DNA of 64,000 nt from Sphaerulina vaccinii. Lineage: Eukaryota > Ascomycota > Dothideomycetes > Mycosphaerellales > Mycosphaerellaceae. The notes below the pieces were generated by a model that saw nothing but the letters and a program-made list of their open reading frames with translations, searched no databases and was not told the origin of the DNA. This document shows positions 50,894-61,661 of the stretch, one piece after another. Each line of letters begins with the position of its first letter. The stretch's first letter is position 1. The stretch covers positions 310,001-374,000 of the forward strand of contig JAKUDP010000003.1 in assembly GCA_022570795.1 (NCBI GenBank). The letters run 5' to 3'. Both the position numbers and the translations under genes were made by a program.

Positions 50894-52669
50894 ATGGCAC
50901 ATATCGCACAAAGACCATCGCCTCTGGCTTGCAAGGCTTGCAGAGAGAAACATTTGAAGTGTGACGCACTCACACCTGTATGTTCACGGTGTCGCGATCG
51001 TGGTCTTCATTGCAGCTATGTGGCTTCCAGAAGAGGCTGTGGTGGGAGGGCCAAGAGGCAATCATCGACAAGCCAGGCCCAGGCACAGATTCAGCAGCCT
51101 CATGGACTGCCAAATCAACAGTCGCTTCCAACTCTCGCTTCCAGCTATGCTGCCATGACGCCGCAGACCAGCGTGGGCCACGGGAGTTCGAGTGCGAGTG
51201 CGTCTGTGGAGGTCTCACCTGGTCAGTCGTGGACCGATCCCAGTGCTGAAGCCCAGCAAGTATCAACACCCGGCTCTTCAACGTCGTCTTGCCGGTCGTC
51301 GTTGCGTTCGGAAGACGAACACCTCATTAATCTATACTATGCACATTTCCATCCCGGGCATCCTATGCTTGTGCCACGAAGTAGATGGCACAAGCAGAAT
51401 TATCCAGAATACCTTCAACTGGTCGTGAAGTTCATTGGGAGCCAATATGCGCACAATGTCTCGAGCGACAAAACACGATCCATGGCTGCTGATGCTCTCG
51501 GCGCGAACAGCAAGGAGAAGAGTCCTGAGATGGTTCAGGCGTCACTGCTCTACTCCATATCTTTACACGCGCGCTACGAACCAATGGAGGCGATGGCGGC
51601 GATATCGAATGCTGCGGATGTCGCAATAGGACTGGGGATGTACCAGTCGGAGTTTAGTGTGTCGCATTGTCGAGGTGATCTCGTGTACGAGGAAAGCTTG
51701 CGGCGCACCTGGTGGGAGCTCTATATCACGGACGGCTACTTCGCGTCTCTACATCGCCAAACCAACTTCAAGAGCAACTCAGTCACAACCACTACACTCT
51801 TGCCGTGCGAGGATCGAGACTACGAAAGATGTGCGATACCTTCTCGATCATTTTCGCTGCAAAATTACGATGGCCGCTTGTTTGCCGACGAAGAGTGGCA
51901 GTTCTCCTCTGCTTCATATCGCATAGATGCAGTTCGGATACTGGCCAGAGTCATCGCTGTTTCGAGCGCGAACGAGGTCCATGCGGATAGCATACAATCT
52001 ATTGACAATGCAATGGCAAGCTGGAAGTTCTACCTCCCGAACGACAAAGCCGGGATCGTGCTGCGCAGTGGAGAAGTCGATCCGATGATGTTTCAAGCTT
52101 TCATGCTGATCTATATTGGGAACATCTTTCTACACTTCCCAAGGAGCGAATTGCCAATCACAATGCCCGCCTCGGCAGAAATAGCTTGCGCACGACGACA
52201 TATGGAGCAAGTCTCGCCAACTTCGTCTCAGCACGCCGCGAAAGCTCTTTCGGCATCGAAGGATCTGGCAAATCTGGCCTCTTTACCAGTGGAAAGGTAC
52301 TCGCCATTCTTCATTTGTGGTCTCGTGTTCGCTTGCGTAGTACAACTTTCCGCTTGCTCTGCATACCCCAAGGCTACCACTGAACCAAATCGCGATCGAG
52401 TTGCACTCATAATCGGAGTCTTGAAGTCCCTGAGCCGGAATTGGTCGATTGCACAATATGTGTCACAACAGCTTAAGAAAGCAGCACATGAGGTCTTCAA
52501 TCCTCGTGTCGAAGCTCCCTCGGTACAATCAGCTTCTTCGTATGACAGCGGGATAGCCGATATGAATATGACTGCTGGCTTCGCGACCGATATGTCGTGG
52601 TTCGACATGTTCTACAGCGATGGGATGCAAGGTCTGGCGATGGGTACTGGGGAGCTTGCGGGCCTATGA
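50894..52669 (+). CDS. Zn(II)2Cys6 transcription factor
   Basis: A 591-residue regulator in one exon, ATG at 50894. The binuclear zinc cluster lies at residues 13-40 with spacing C-X2-C-X6-C-X6-C-X2-C-X6-C. It is followed by a basic linker (RRGCGGRAKRQ) and a long Ser/Gln/Thr-rich low-complexity stretch (about 56-135). The middle domain (about 140-480) shows LINLYYAHFHPGHPML, SLLYSISLHARYEPMEAM and RRTWWELYITDGYFASLHRQ. The last resembles regulators of sugar, phenolic or secondary-metabolite genes in Dothideomycetes and Eurotiomycetes, though the target is unknown. Its position beside the UstYa-family gene makes it a candidate local regulator; this is inference. Confidence 0.87.
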   Translation: MAHIAQRPSPLACKACREKHLKCDALTPVCSRCRDRGLHCSYVASRRGCGGRAKRQSSTSQAQAQIQQPHGLPNQQSLPTLASSYAAMTPQTSVGHGSSSASASVEVSPGQSWTDPSAEAQQVSTPGSSTSSCRSSLRSEDEHLINLYYAHFHPGHPMLVPRSRWHKQNYPEYLQLVVKFIGSQYAHNVSSDKTRSMAADALGANSKEKSPEMVQASLLYSISLHARYEPMEAMAAISNAADVAIGLGMYQSEFSVSHCRGDLVYEESLRRTWWELYITDGYFASLHRQTNFKSNSVTTTTLLPCEDRDYERCAIPSRSFSLQNYDGRLFADEEWQFSSASYRIDAVRILARVIAVSSANEVHADSIQSIDNAMASWKFYLPNDKAGIVLRSGEVDPMMFQAFMLIYIGNIFLHFPRSELPITMPASAEIACARRHMEQVSPTSSQHAAKALSASKDLANLASLPVERYSPFFICGLVFACVVQLSACSAYPKATTEPNRDRVALIIGVLKSLSRNWSIAQYVSQQLKKAAHEVFNPRVEAPSVQSASSYDSGIADMNMTAGFATDMSWFDMFYSDGMQGLAMGTGELAGL

Positions 52670-52913
52670 AGAGATGGACGCGGTTGATCATACTCGATGT
52701 GATCACATTTGAGAAGAAACGACTCATGCATTCACAATGCAGGTCGACACGCTAAAGACCAGTCCAGCGAAACGCTATGCCGAAGACCAAGCCAGAAAAT
52801 GCCCAACACCTAAGCAGCCAGCACCAAACACCCGCCAACACCGTTCTCGCTCCTGGGTATCATGATGAGAAAGGGCAAGCACAAATGCCACCATACGCCA
52901 GAAAGAATGCAAT

Positions 52914-53888
52914 TCAGCGAAGAAGCTCAGTCAGATCATCCGGACCATTCTCCGCAGCATATCTGATCACCAACTTCTTGCCACTTTCAGGCTTGCCAAT
53001 GCGCTGCTCTCGTGTCTCATAGACTGGCACCAAATGCGCCTTTCTCTGCGGTGGAGCATCCCGACTCGTATAGATTCGGAAGCTCTTCAGATCATGAATG
53101 AGCAGATTATTTCGCGCCCGAAGCTCGAGATCCTGTCTCGATACACCTGCGAAGATATGCTGGCCGATCACGAAAGCGTATGTTCCACCTGGGAACTGCA
53201 ATGCTGTTGCTCTCAAAGTACCGATCTGGAATGACTGGCCATCAGCCAACTTGTCATCATCATGTCCAGTCTTCCATGTACTGCCATCATCTGACTTCAT
53301 GCTGTACTTTCGCTTGAACATTCTCTGGACTGCGGCCATAGTCTTTCCGATAGTGATCTTGGGTGCATGGCCAGTGGATTGTAATAGCTGTGCGCGGAGA
53401 TACCAGGCTGATGAAGGATGATTTCTCGGTTCGTGAGTATGGAGAATGCGGTCGACGATGTATCGATTCTGCCGACAGACCGCCAATACACGATCTGCCG
53501 CTATTGTTGATATGTTTGTTGCCGCAGGCGCATTGTCCAGTTGAGGATCCACAATGACTGCGTGTCGCGATACCGGATCTGCGACGACAAACTGCCATGT
53601 TCTCGAAAGTTCTTCGAAGAGCGCGTGGATAAGTGGCGGAGGCTCAGGTCGGTTGTCCTCTGATGCTTCGGTCGAGAAGGTCGTGCCAGAAAACAGCGAG
53701 CTGGGAGAGCCAAGCTCTGTTCCTGAGTCTCTCGGCTTGGCTTCCATATCAGGTTCTGAGGATTCGGAATTCCGATGCTCTCGTAACGGCGGCAGGAGTG
53801 TTGCGTATCGGTTGGGATGCCGCCCAGCTCGGTGTGGTGTTGACATTTGAGGAGAGGCCGAGTCTTCATGACGTTCATTTGTTGGCAT
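52914..53888 (-). CDS. Metallo-beta-lactamase-fold protein with degenerate metal site
   Basis: A 324-residue single-exon protein. Residues about 85-260 follow the ETHE1/glyoxalase-II-like fold: TWQFVVADPVSRHAVIVDP is the first sheet, and RYIVDRILHTH leads to the metal loop. In active members this loop is H-x-H-x-D-H. Here it is HTHEPRNH, so the second His is Pro (154) and the Asp is Asn (156). The third-site motif T-P-G-H is replaced by QFPGG (231-235), and the G-D-[TS] of the bridging Asp by AGVS (247-250). The rest of the fold is intact and there is no stop, so it may be a stable pseudoenzyme rather than a decaying gene. The N-terminal 80 residues are polar and disordered. It is convergent with the Zn2Cys6 regulator. 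Confidence 0.72.
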   Translation of the reverse strand: MPTNERHEDSASPQMSTPHRAGRHPNRYATLLPPLREHRNSESSEPDMEAKPRDSGTELGSPSSLFSGTTFSTEASEDNRPEPPPLIHALFEELSRTWQFVVADPVSRHAVIVDPQLDNAPAATNISTIAADRVLAVCRQNRYIVDRILHTHEPRNHPSSAWYLRAQLLQSTGHAPKITIGKTMAAVQRMFKRKYSMKSDDGSTWKTGHDDDKLADGQSFQIGTLRATALQFPGGTYAFVIGQHIFAGVSRQDLELRARNNLLIHDLKSFRIYTSRDAPPQRKAHLVPVYETREQRIGKPESGKKLVIRYAAENGPDDLTELLR

Positions 53889-55686
53889 TCTTCTTGGTTC
53901 GGCAGCTTGTCGGCATCCAGGATTGTAGATATTCGGAAAGGACCTTGGCTCGGTTGGCGATGTGAAGATCCATGACCGAACACCTAGACGGAGGCAAGTC
54001 TAGTCGCTGTGATGAAGCTAGGGTACTTCGTGTAATAGTAATCGTGCTCGCGTGAGAACGAGCTCCCACAAATAGCCAAGATACAGCTCAACCGTGAAGC
54101 GTGAGGCAGGACCTGTCTACTTTCTTGCGCGGAGTATGCATCTTGAGAAGGATCTTCGCGTGGTGGTGCTCGAGCCCTACATAAATGAAGTCGAGCGCTG
54201 TCCCACGTTTTCAACGTGATGTGGCTTTAGGTGTGCTAGTGCTTGCTTTGACAGGGGTCCGCGTGAACTAGATTCGTAAGCCCATCAGGCTAAATTTTGG
54301 CGACAGCGTTGTGCAATTTTAAAGCCTTGAAAGCTCGCAGATCAGGGTGAAACTACGCCTCGTTACCTTCGACCTGCTCGAAGCTGAAACCTCTTAGGCA
54401 CTTCGTTTCGCAGCACAATCAATCTCGCTCTCAGCCACAGGATGTGACGAGTGATCGCTTCGCGACTACGTTTCAGCGTAGGCGTGTGGCGATAATAAAT
54501 GTTGGCAGCTCCCGCAGACAGACAGCACAGGAACTGGACTCGGAGCAACGACCGCGGATACCGTGCGGATAAAGAAGAGCATTCGCCGCGGAGTCCAAAT
54601 GGCCGGAGACCTTCTGATGGCAACAGCAATCGACGTACTGGATACAGTAGTATGGGCAACTCAACGAGTGTCGAGGAGCCTCAGCTCCGGTAACGGATGC
54701 CAACAACCCTTCTCACTGCGAACGCGTAGCTTGTTCGGGTCAGCCAGCGGCGGAGACGACATCTTCGTTTTCTGGGAAGATACACTCCAACACTGCGATC
54801 CGGAGCTGTATCGCGACCTGATGAAGTCTCCAGACGCGTAGTAGAACTACTGCAGTCGGCATTAAACATACCGTACCGACATATCGGTACTATGTTTGTG
54901 GAGCTCATCATGCACGAGTGGAGTCGAGCGAGAAGTGGTACCGTAGAGATGGATCAGGTCCGTACCACTTTCTTGCCATCTACGCATACGCTGTGGTATG
55001 GGTGAGTGAGTGAGTGGGCGCTCTGGAGTTTTATAGCTATTGACGATCTCAGGCGCGTATCGGTGAGCATCCATCACGCTAGAGGGTGATATTCGCTCAC
55101 GCGACAAGACCAGATGTCGCACAGATCTGCAGTGTTCTTATCATCAACACCAATCTTGAACTGACGCAGGCGACGACAGCATGCTGTAGGTAACAATAAG
55201 ACACTGACTTGAAGACAGCATGGTCAGAGTCCGTCAATGTCTTACTTTCTGATATCGAGAGTGCAAGATGGAAGAAAGAGGCATATCGATATCGGGCTTG
55301 GCAGCCGAGGAAGGCGAGGATATGAGCTACTGTATACCGACTCCACATACGCTACGTGCAACACGGTAAAGAAGTCCGGCGAAAGAAATGAATTGTGACA
55401 CATGAGAAGCGCTGCTCCGTCAATTGTTACATTTCATATGCAGAGTCTTCTTCTAATATTACGCATGAGCGAGAACTAACTGTTACTGTTTTTGTTTCTT
55501 GTCATATCATCAGACGAGAAAGACCGGCGGCTTCGAAGCTTCCAGTAATAGTTAGTTCTGGTCCCTGCACGACACAACCTACACGGCTATCTATCTTCTT
55601 ACCTTCTTGTCCTCTAATTCCCTCACTCACGCCACCACACGATAGCCAACAGCTTCTGAACAGCGCGCGAACAATACGGAAACGGA
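53889..55686. other. Intergenic, about 1.8 kb
   Basis: No gene is supported. The longest suggestive frame, 54563-54841 (92 codons, no early ATG, ending LQHCDPELYRDLMKSPDA), has some protein-like composition but no family or splice partner. The rest holds short ORFs only. Confidence 0.4.
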
Positions 55687-57627
55687 ATGTCCTTGCTCCA
55701 GCGTGTGACTTCAATAGACGGAACCGATCTCGAAACATCCTCTGTACATCAAAAAGACCACCAGAGATATGGCACAGTCAGATCCCTACGAACAGTAATA
55801 AGCTACGACATCCTCCCACAACCAGAAGAAGACTCCTTCGCAACACATCCTACAGGTGGCGTTGCTGCATATAAGGTATCAGAAATACAAAGACTTGGTA
55901 TATTCATGTCCTTGCACTCGAATGTTGCAATCGCGTTACTGACTCCGATATCAAGCTCAGGTGATCATTACGATTGTGTCTTGCTGGCTGGCCTCTGGGA
56001 TCGTGTTCGGTTTTGCAGCTTTGAAACCAGTTCTCGTTGACCAAGGCGTATATCGCGAGCTTTGCTCAGCAGAAGAGCTAAAATTGGATGTTGAAGTATG
56101 CTATGAGCAGGATCTTAGGTATGCGATTGTTTGAGCTGGGGTCAACGAACAAAGCTGACACTTTGCAGACTCAATGTGTTCTTTGCAATCGCATCGACGA
56201 CTTGCAATGTCTCAGCTCTCGTAGTCGGCACCATTCTCGACCGTTATGGCCCTCGTGTGGCTGGAATCATCGGAAGTATGAGCTTAGCTGCTGGAAGTGT
56301 TTTGATGGGAAGTGCATTCGCTATTCCAGAGTTCGATGGTTATATCGCAGGAAATGTACTGCTCAGCTTGGGAGGGACGTTCATTTTCGTTCCGTCGTTC
56401 CAGGTGGCGAATGCCTTTCCCAAGTGGTCCGGGACCATAGTCGCAATGGTAACTGGGGCATTTGATGCTTCGGTAAGTGAACTCGGATCATCCAGGCTGG
56501 TGCTCAGCAGCTGACATGATCGTGCAGGCTGCAGTCTTCCTATTCTTCCGCCTCGCGTATGAAGCATCCGGTGGCAACTTTGGTCCAGAGAAGTTCTTCT
56601 TTGGCTACCTGCTCGTTCCAATTTTCATCCTGATAACGCAGCTCTTCGTGATGAATCATGATGGATACAAGACTCTGCCCCAACTTGAACGCAAGATCGA
56701 GAAGGAACAAGACTATACCAGAGATGTCCACGATTCCGACGATGATTTGAGCGACAACGAAGTCAACCGCCTGCGTGAACACAGGCGTGAACATCGAGAG
56801 TCTGTTTTGCAAAAGCTCGAAGACCTCATCGGCGATTCCGAAGAACGACAACTTCGAGAAGAGAAGAAGGAGGAGCAATGGATGACCAGTCGCGTCTTTG
56901 GTGCTTTGCATGGAAAGACAGCGAAAGAACAGATGCTGTCTCCATGGTTCATACTCATCACGCTCCTGACTGTGTTGCAGATGTTGAGGATGAACTTCTT
57001 CATCGCTACTATCAGATCGCAATACGAGTATATGCTTGGCTCTGAACAACTTGCCCGACAGGTGAATACGTTCTTCGACATCGCTTTGCCCATCGGAGGC
57101 GTGGTTGCGACGCCGTTCATTGGTCTCCTGCTTGATAACGTCTCCACAGCCGTGATGTTGGCAGGTCTGGTGGCTTTAATCACTGCCGTGGGAGTTCTTG
57201 GATCGTTGCCATTCGTGTGGGCGGCGTACGGCAACGTGATCTTATTCGTGCTGCTGCGTCCATTATACTACTCTGCCATGAGGTGAGTCGAGTGGTGCCT
57301 TTGGTGCAAAGAATGTGTCGCTAACATCTCACCAGTGATTATGCCGCCAAAGTGTTTGGCTTTGCCACGTTTGGACGCGTTTACGGTACCATCATCTGCT
57401 TCAGCGGTCTGATCAACCTTACCCAACCTCTGATCGATGCTGCGAACCACGAAGTCTTTCATGACAATCCTACGCCAATCAACATCACACTGGCATCACT
57501 TGGTCTGCTCTTCGGCGCTGCTCTGGTGGGATACGTTTGGGTGAAAGGACATCAAACCCAGGCGGTAGAGCATGTGATTGATGAAAGGAGTCGTCTTCTG
57601 CCAGATGTGATCGAGGAGGAAGTTTGA
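55687..57627 (+). CDS. MFS transporter, FMP42-like (SLC43-related)
   Basis: A 12-helix membrane transporter of 565 residues assembled from five exons: 55687-55875, 55961-56118, 56169-56472, 56528-57282 and 57336-57627. Every junction is in phase with ordinary GT-AG introns (85, 50, 55 and 53 nt). The splices restore continuous segments such as CYEQDLRLNVFFAIAS and SAMSDYAAKVFG. Helix 2-3 carries VVGTILDRYGPRVAGIIGS, the family form of the MFS signature loop (G-x2-x-D-R-x-G-x-R). A charged cytoplasmic loop of about 100 residues (acidic DSDDDLSDNE, then EHRREHRE) joins the two six-helix halves. The yeast Fmp42 group has no firm substrate; amino acids have been suggested for SLC43. The first exon is the least certain. 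Confidence 0.82.
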
Positions 57628-57922
57628 GATGATGATATGTATGTTTTGCTGTAGTGTTATCTAGCGATGTACAGCGAGGCGTTGGCATGGGCGTGGGAGA
57701 GGTTGATAGCTATTTGTACAACTGCTTCCGTTCCAGGCGCTCCTTCCGAGACCACTCGTTCTTACCATTACAACATGGCAGTCGCAGATTGTGATAGGTA
57801 GGTGCAGGCAAGCTGGCTCAGTCCAGCATGGCAGTCTCGAGACTCCCACCGGCTGCCTCCGACCCGCACCATACCCACATACAAGGTCTATATTGAATCT
57901 TTCTCATGGTAATCACCTCAAA
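57628..57922. other. Intergenic before the tRNA gene
   Basis: About 295 bases of MFS 3' flank; nothing is recognised. Confidence 0.4.
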
Positions 57923-57994
57923 GATCCTATGGTTTAGCGGTATAATGTCGCTTTCACACAGCGAAGGTCCTGAGTTCGACTCTCAGTGGGATTA
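57923..57994 (+). tRNA. tRNA-Val (anticodon CAC)
   Basis: A complete cloverleaf can be drawn by hand. The acceptor stem pairs GATCCTA with TGGGATT (with G-T wobble at the ends), discriminator A at 57994. The D arm starts GTTTAGCGGT. The anticodon stem TCGCT/AGCGA encloses the seven-base loop TTCACAC, giving anticodon CAC. The T arm CTGAG/CTCAG encloses TTCGACT. The box B sequence GAGTTCGACTC is intact and a T-rich tract (TCTTTTG) follows as a Pol III terminator. There is no intron. Confidence 0.88.
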
Positions 57995-58079
57995 TCTTAA
58001 TCTTTTGCCTTTTTGCTGAATTTTGAGCTTGGCAGTGGCTCTCCTTTTCGTCTTTCTTTTGCCTTTTCGACCGTGAGTG

Positions 58080-58565
58080 CTACTTCCAGCAGCGCCATGC
58101 GTCGAAATCGAATGCTAATCGACTGGGTGTGACCTTGAGGTCAAGCCTAGAGCATGGTAGCTTGTATACATTTACTCGTTCAGGCTCAAATCGCCTCATC
58201 TTAAAACGACCAAGCCCCGCGTTGGCAGCATTTCCTTCTGCTGCAATTCTTGTCAGGCAGGCCTTATTGTAGATAGTGCCCATTTCTAGGATGATAACCC
58301 ACTTATCAATATCATCATACTGATCGATACAAAGAGCATCGACCCAAATATACTGCTCGGAAATCGACATAACAAGCTCTGCCGCATCGCATATTGTTCT
58401 GGGTAGCTTTGGCCAGTTGAGCTGTGTCGATGAGCTTCGCTTGATTCCTATCTGCTGGATGTATCCCGCCATGGCCGTGCCCCACATGTACGAGAGGGCG
58501 TCTTGCTCTACTGGTCCGAGTACATCAAAGAGCATGAACGGAGGTTCGCTGATTCGTGAATGCAT
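58080..58565 (-). pseudogene. Truncated HET-domain (heterokaryon incompatibility) fragment
   Basis: A 161-codon ORF carries the first two-thirds of a HET domain. Seen in order: DALSYMWGTAMAG, PRTICDAAELVMSISEQYIWVDALCIDQ and IILEMGTIYNKACLTRIAAEGNA, matching the conserved blocks A/L-S-Y-x-W-G, P-x-T-I-x-D-A and W-V-D-x-L-C-I-D-Q. After GLGRF the family signal is lost and a TAG follows at 58080-58082. Full HET proteins are usually 500-900 residues, and no further exon was found before the tRNA gene 86 bases away. Either it is a truncated relic or an unrecognised short allele. HET proteins trigger cell death on fusion between incompatible strains; this copy is unlikely to do so. Confidence 0.65.
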
Positions 58566-59278
58566 TGTGATCAGAAGCGAGAGGCACTGTGTAGGCTCAG
58601 CACTCCATGAATGAGTAACTTGAGAGCCAGATCGTAGGAAATCGAATCCCAGGTCGGAAGTTTCCTCTGCGAGACCATCTGACTCTCGGTCAGTACTCCA
58701 AGCGTTGTCCTCTTCTGAGGTCTTCCAGCCAGTGCCTTCATGCTCTGCTGGCTACTCCATCGGTAAATGATCGGTCTCCGTCTTCAATCTTGTCCAGACA
58801 TGGCTACAGAACTTGCAAAGTGAACCAAGAGTGGCACTTTCATGGATCTCGAGCTTCTGAGAGCGGCCAAGATATCTGCCAGTAGCGAGCAGAGCGTCAA
58901 AGCCGACTTTGCTGCATATCGCAGTCGCTCGTTGGGAAGGCTTGCCCCATGCTTGCGTAGTCGCATTTATGCTGTGGTACTGAGCGTCATTTGTGCCAGA
59001 TCCTGAGACTTATTGACCTGGTCTTGGGCACATAGTAGCTACATACGTTTCAGGAGCTGAAACCCCTGGGCCTGTCTGTGCTTGAGCAGCGGGACATGTC
59101 GACTGACTTCATCCTTGCTTGAGTACTGTAACTTGACGGCCACAAAGTTACACGAACCACAGACAAACAGAATCTTGATCTGATCGTGCATCGGTCAGAA
59201 AGCTACATTCGTCATCATCACCATCAAACCTCACTTCGACCTCCACCTCCAAAGACAGCGAGAGGCATTGACGCGACA
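58566..59278. other. Divergent intergenic region
   Basis: About 710 bases between the HET fragment and the F-box gene. The F-box frame is open from 59186 but without ATG before 59279. No other feature was seen. Confidence 0.4.
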
Positions 59279-61123
59279 ATGGGACTACTCAAGCACTTCC
59301 GGTCAAAGAGTCGACTGAAGCAAGACAGCCCGCCTCGAAGCAACTACTCCAACTATCCGCCCTCGCCACAGCCAGTCCGACATTATGGCCGCGACCAGAC
59401 ACAACGCCTGCCCGAAAAGGTGCTGACCAACATCTTCTCCTACGTCTGCCCCCACACCCAGGACTACACATACGACCCATGCGAGCAGTCACAAATAGGT
59501 GATGGATGCATGCTCTGCGATCTCCGCGACCTCGCAAACTGCTCGAGGACTTGTCGAAAGTGGTATGCGACTGCGCAACAACAGCTATATACCAGTGTGC
59601 GGATTGATGCTGTACACTATTGCGAGCTGGAAGAGATTCTGGCTGAGAAGAGGCGAAAGTCAGGCAAAGGTCATTTCAGGAGCAAGAGCGCTGTTGAGCC
59701 TGTCGAGGTGCCGAATATCAGGTTGCAGCTGTTGTGTCGTACAGTACGGGAGCAGTCGAACTTGGCTTCACAGACTCTGTTTCTCAAGATACCATATATG
59801 ACACGCGAGACTGCGAAGGGTGATCTAGCGAGGACAGTTGCTGCGTTGCCGAACCTGCGGTATGTCGATCTGCCTGATGGGTTCTTCAGTGGAGATCCGA
59901 CGTGTCTGGCGCTGCGACAAGAACTGCAGGCAAGATGTCCGGATATCAGGAAGATGATATACAGGAGTGGCTCAGAGGATTCGCTGGAAATGCTCGCACA
60001 TAGGCATTGGCAAGCCATTGAGACACTGGAACTCACGAACTTGTCAGTAGAGCCAGCCACGCTCCGCATCGTGCTTGGTAGCTTGCCAACATTACAAGAC
60101 CTGACTCTCTCGGACATGCCATGGATTGACGATAGTGTGCTCATGCCTGCGCAAGGTCAGCTTCCGGACTTCCCAGCAGTACAGTACCTGAGACTCAAGC
60201 ATACTCCGAACCTGACTGCGCATGGTCTGAACTCATGGCTGGAAGCACCGCACATCCGAGAAATGCTCTTCTCCCTCAGTCTGGACGATACAGGTGTGAC
60301 TGTCCAGGATCTGCACCAAGTGCTCTGGAGCGCAAGCCACTTGTCCCATCTCGCAGTCGTGGAGACAGTATCGAAATCTCTATCCATGGCTGCACAACAA
60401 CTCCCACCACTATCATCCATCTCGTTGACGACACTCCACTTCGAAATCAGCAGCGCAGAAGACGTCCACGGACTTCAGAAGCCCGCAGAATCCTACTATG
60501 CATACCTCTCCTCATCACTCCATCAAAACGCCCTCCCAGCTCTAACAACTCTCTACGTTCGAGATCAATCATTTCCGGAACTCCTCCTGCTCCCACCTTT
60601 GCACATGGGCTTCACAAACGGAAGCTCGGATGGCGGCTCTCTGAAGAGCAAACCCAGCAACCTCACAGTCAACTCCCACTCCAACTCACCTTATCAAGGC
60701 GGAGGCTTCAACCAAACCCTCGAAGTCTTCTCAAAAGGCATGGACGAATTAGAATGGGTCTTCACATCCATAACCCCTCAACACAACCCCTCCGATCGCA
60801 GATCATCGGTCATCGCATCCGGCGGCCGCCCTCTATCCGCATACTCTGCCGGCCGTGGTCTCGGACCCCAATGGGCACAAGGAGGATTCGGAGGCGAAGC
60901 GAGAAAATCTGTTATCGTGGGTAATGGTTTCGGAGGGTTTTTGGCTGTGCCGCAGGAAGAGGTGCCGAGACCGACTACGAGTGATGGAAGTAGTGATAGG
61001 ACGAGATTTGGAAGTCTTGGTTCGAGGAGTAGTGATAGGAGTAGTGGGTTCTTGCCGCCGCCGCCGAAGTTGTTTGGAGGGAAACATGAGAGAAGAGGGA
61101 GTAAGCAGGATTTGTGGCGCTGA
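59279..61123 (+). CDS. F-box protein with leucine-rich repeats
   Basis: A 614-residue single-exon protein, probably the substrate adaptor of an SCF ubiquitin ligase. The ATG at 59279 gives MGLLKHFRSKSR; the frame is open further upstream but without ATG. The F-box (about 43-100) reads RLPEKVLTNIFSYVCPH, a Cys-containing insert (DGCMLCDLRDL), then ANCSRTCRKWYATAQQQLYTSVRI. Imperfect leucine-rich repeats fill about 190-430 (LRYVDLPDGFFSG, IETLELTNLSVEPATL, LQDLTLSDMPWIDD, VQYLRLKHTPNLT). The C-terminal 120 residues are Gly/Ser/Arg-rich with short basic patches and RSSDRSS repeats, probably disordered. The same architecture is common and single-copy across Pezizomycotina, but its substrate is unknown to me. 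Confidence 0.85.
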   Translation: MGLLKHFRSKSRLKQDSPPRSNYSNYPPSPQPVRHYGRDQTQRLPEKVLTNIFSYVCPHTQDYTYDPCEQSQIGDGCMLCDLRDLANCSRTCRKWYATAQQQLYTSVRIDAVHYCELEEILAEKRRKSGKGHFRSKSAVEPVEVPNIRLQLLCRTVREQSNLASQTLFLKIPYMTRETAKGDLARTVAALPNLRYVDLPDGFFSGDPTCLALRQELQARCPDIRKMIYRSGSEDSLEMLAHRHWQAIETLELTNLSVEPATLRIVLGSLPTLQDLTLSDMPWIDDSVLMPAQGQLPDFPAVQYLRLKHTPNLTAHGLNSWLEAPHIREMLFSLSLDDTGVTVQDLHQVLWSASHLSHLAVVETVSKSLSMAAQQLPPLSSISLTTLHFEISSAEDVHGLQKPAESYYAYLSSSLHQNALPALTTLYVRDQSFPELLLLPPLHMGFTNGSSDGGSLKSKPSNLTVNSHSNSPYQGGGFNQTLEVFSKGMDELEWVFTSITPQHNPSDRRSSVIASGGRPLSAYSAGRGLGPQWAQGGFGGEARKSVIVGNGFGGFLAVPQEEVPRPTTSDGSSDRTRFGSLGSRSSDRSSGFLPPPPKLFGGKHERRGSKQDLWR

Positions 61124-61661
61124 GTTGTGTGTGGCATGCATCAGTGTTTAGACGAATGAATGTAATGGGTGGTTATGGCACGATTATGTGAAGGCATTGC
61201 AAGCTGGACTCTGCTTGCTTTTTTGTTAGGCGTCAATGAGATTCCTTTGTGTAATGATGGCAGGACATGGAGGATGGAGTAGGCACGAGTTACCCGAAGC
61301 AAACTTTTCATTTTGTGATGATCTGAACTATGAGTAACTTGATGTAGTCTCTCATCAATCATCATCATCAAGCAGCAATTATGAGGTGATCTCTTGTCGG
61401 TACTGCTTCGTCAGACCCGTATCTTTCCTCTGTGCTTGCCTCTCCTGCGCTCATGCTGATGCTGGTATCCATGCTCATCTCCTGGTGGTTTGCATGAATC
61501 CGATCTCTCCATAGCGCCTTTTGTGAGTACAGCCAGATATCGCATTGTTCCAGAATATAAGCCGTGTTTTGACCTCTTTCAATGCTTTTGCTGCTAGTAG
61601 TGGGTATCGTATCGCTTTTGGTGTAGTAAAGAGGAGTCGTGGAGGTCGATTTTGGCATGCT
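61124..61661. other. Convergent 3' region with one small ORF
   Basis: Lies between two convergent genes. An ATG-initiated minus-strand ORF of 96 codons (61368-61658) starts four bases after the WW-gene stop. It is Ser/Thr-rich with no known motif and more likely 3' UTR. Nothing else was seen. Confidence 0.4.

Noticed and set aside
61368..61658. 96-codon ORF four bases after the WW gene
   Set aside because: It is Ser/Thr-rich without motifs and lies where the 3' UTR of the WW gene is expected.
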